A stretch of 12,500 nucleotides of DNA from Chrysomallon squamiferum (lineage: Eukaryota > Mollusca > Gastropoda > Neomphalida > Peltospiridae). Of the stretch, positions 1 to 12,500 are shown piece by piece. Under the pieces are notes generated by a model that worked only from the letters and a program-made list of their open reading frames with translations, ran no database searches and was not told the DNA's origin. Each line of letters begins with the position of its first letter. The stretch's first letter is position 1. The stretch spans positions 8,371,086-8,383,585 of the forward strand of contig CM022676.1 of assembly GCA_012295275.1 (NCBI GenBank), in the 5' to 3' direction. The position numbers and the translations under genes are program-made.

Positions 1-42
<42 letters not shown>
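1..42. repeat. (GA)n microsatellite at window edge
   Basis: Perfect GA dinucleotide run that probably continues beyond the window. It lies downstream of the last visible exon, so in the sense strand of the gene it is a CT tract. Confidence 0.95.
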
Positions 43-44
<2 letters not shown>

Positions 45-143
45 AAATATTGGTAAGTTAGATTCATCATTTCTAAGTGCTGAACATCCAGTAATAATTA
101 CGTTTTCTGCACAGACGTTCTGTGAAATACTAAATATATTTAC

Positions 144-12500
<12,357 letters not shown>

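Noticed and set aside
45-119. A further GH31 exon after exon p, starting at an AG near position 120
   Set aside because: It would need an intron of only 24 nt and runs into a stop after about 15 codons without family similarity. The true next exon is probably outside the window.

Overview
The window is animal nuclear DNA, not bacterial. One intron-rich gene runs along the whole minus strand, so it reads from position 12500 down towards 1. Sixteen exons (about 2.1 kb of coding sequence, 711 whole codons) can be joined at AG/GT splice sites into one uninterrupted reading frame. Fifteen introns of about 260 to 1765 bp separate them. The protein is a glycoside hydrolase family 31 (GH31) alpha-glucosidase, closest in its motifs to lysosomal acid alpha-glucosidase (GAA), with resemblance to sucrase-isomaltase and maltase-glucoamylase. 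Both catalytic aspartates are visible: the nucleophile in [10 protein letters not shown] (first codon of the exon at 5612-5696) and the acid/base in HWEGDN (codon 4418-4420). The N-terminal exons lie beyond 12500 and the last C-terminal exons lie before position 1, so the gene is incomplete at both ends.

Layout in gene order: 12367-12500 and 10456-10601 encode the N-terminal beta-sandwich. 9058-9226 and 8435-8531 lead to the catalytic domain. 7762-8006, 7049-7180, 6384-6494, 5956-6069, 5612-5696, 4851-4968, 4378-4511, 3706-3857 and 2684-2826 build the (beta/alpha)8 barrel. 1489-1573, 511-692 and 144-232 encode the C-terminal beta-sandwich region.

The introns are AT-rich and loaded with simple repeats: (GA/CT)n up to 273 bp, (AAT/ATT)n, (TAC)n, (CTG)n, (AAAT)n, (CA/CATA)n, an AATAT pentanucleotide satellite and two minisatellites. 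This repeat load and the invertebrate-like GAA sequence suggest a lophotrochozoan, perhaps a mollusc. That placement is an inference and rests on style rather than a marker gene.

No second gene, RNA gene, CRISPR array or recognisable transposon was found, and I see no new biological system. The most interesting secondary structure is the arrangement of complementary repeats on both sides of two exons (9058-9226 and 4378-4511), which could fold the pre-mRNA around them. Next are a duplicated 131-bp block inside the AT pentanucleotide array, a two-unit higher-order minisatellite, and several departures from highly conserved GH31 residues.
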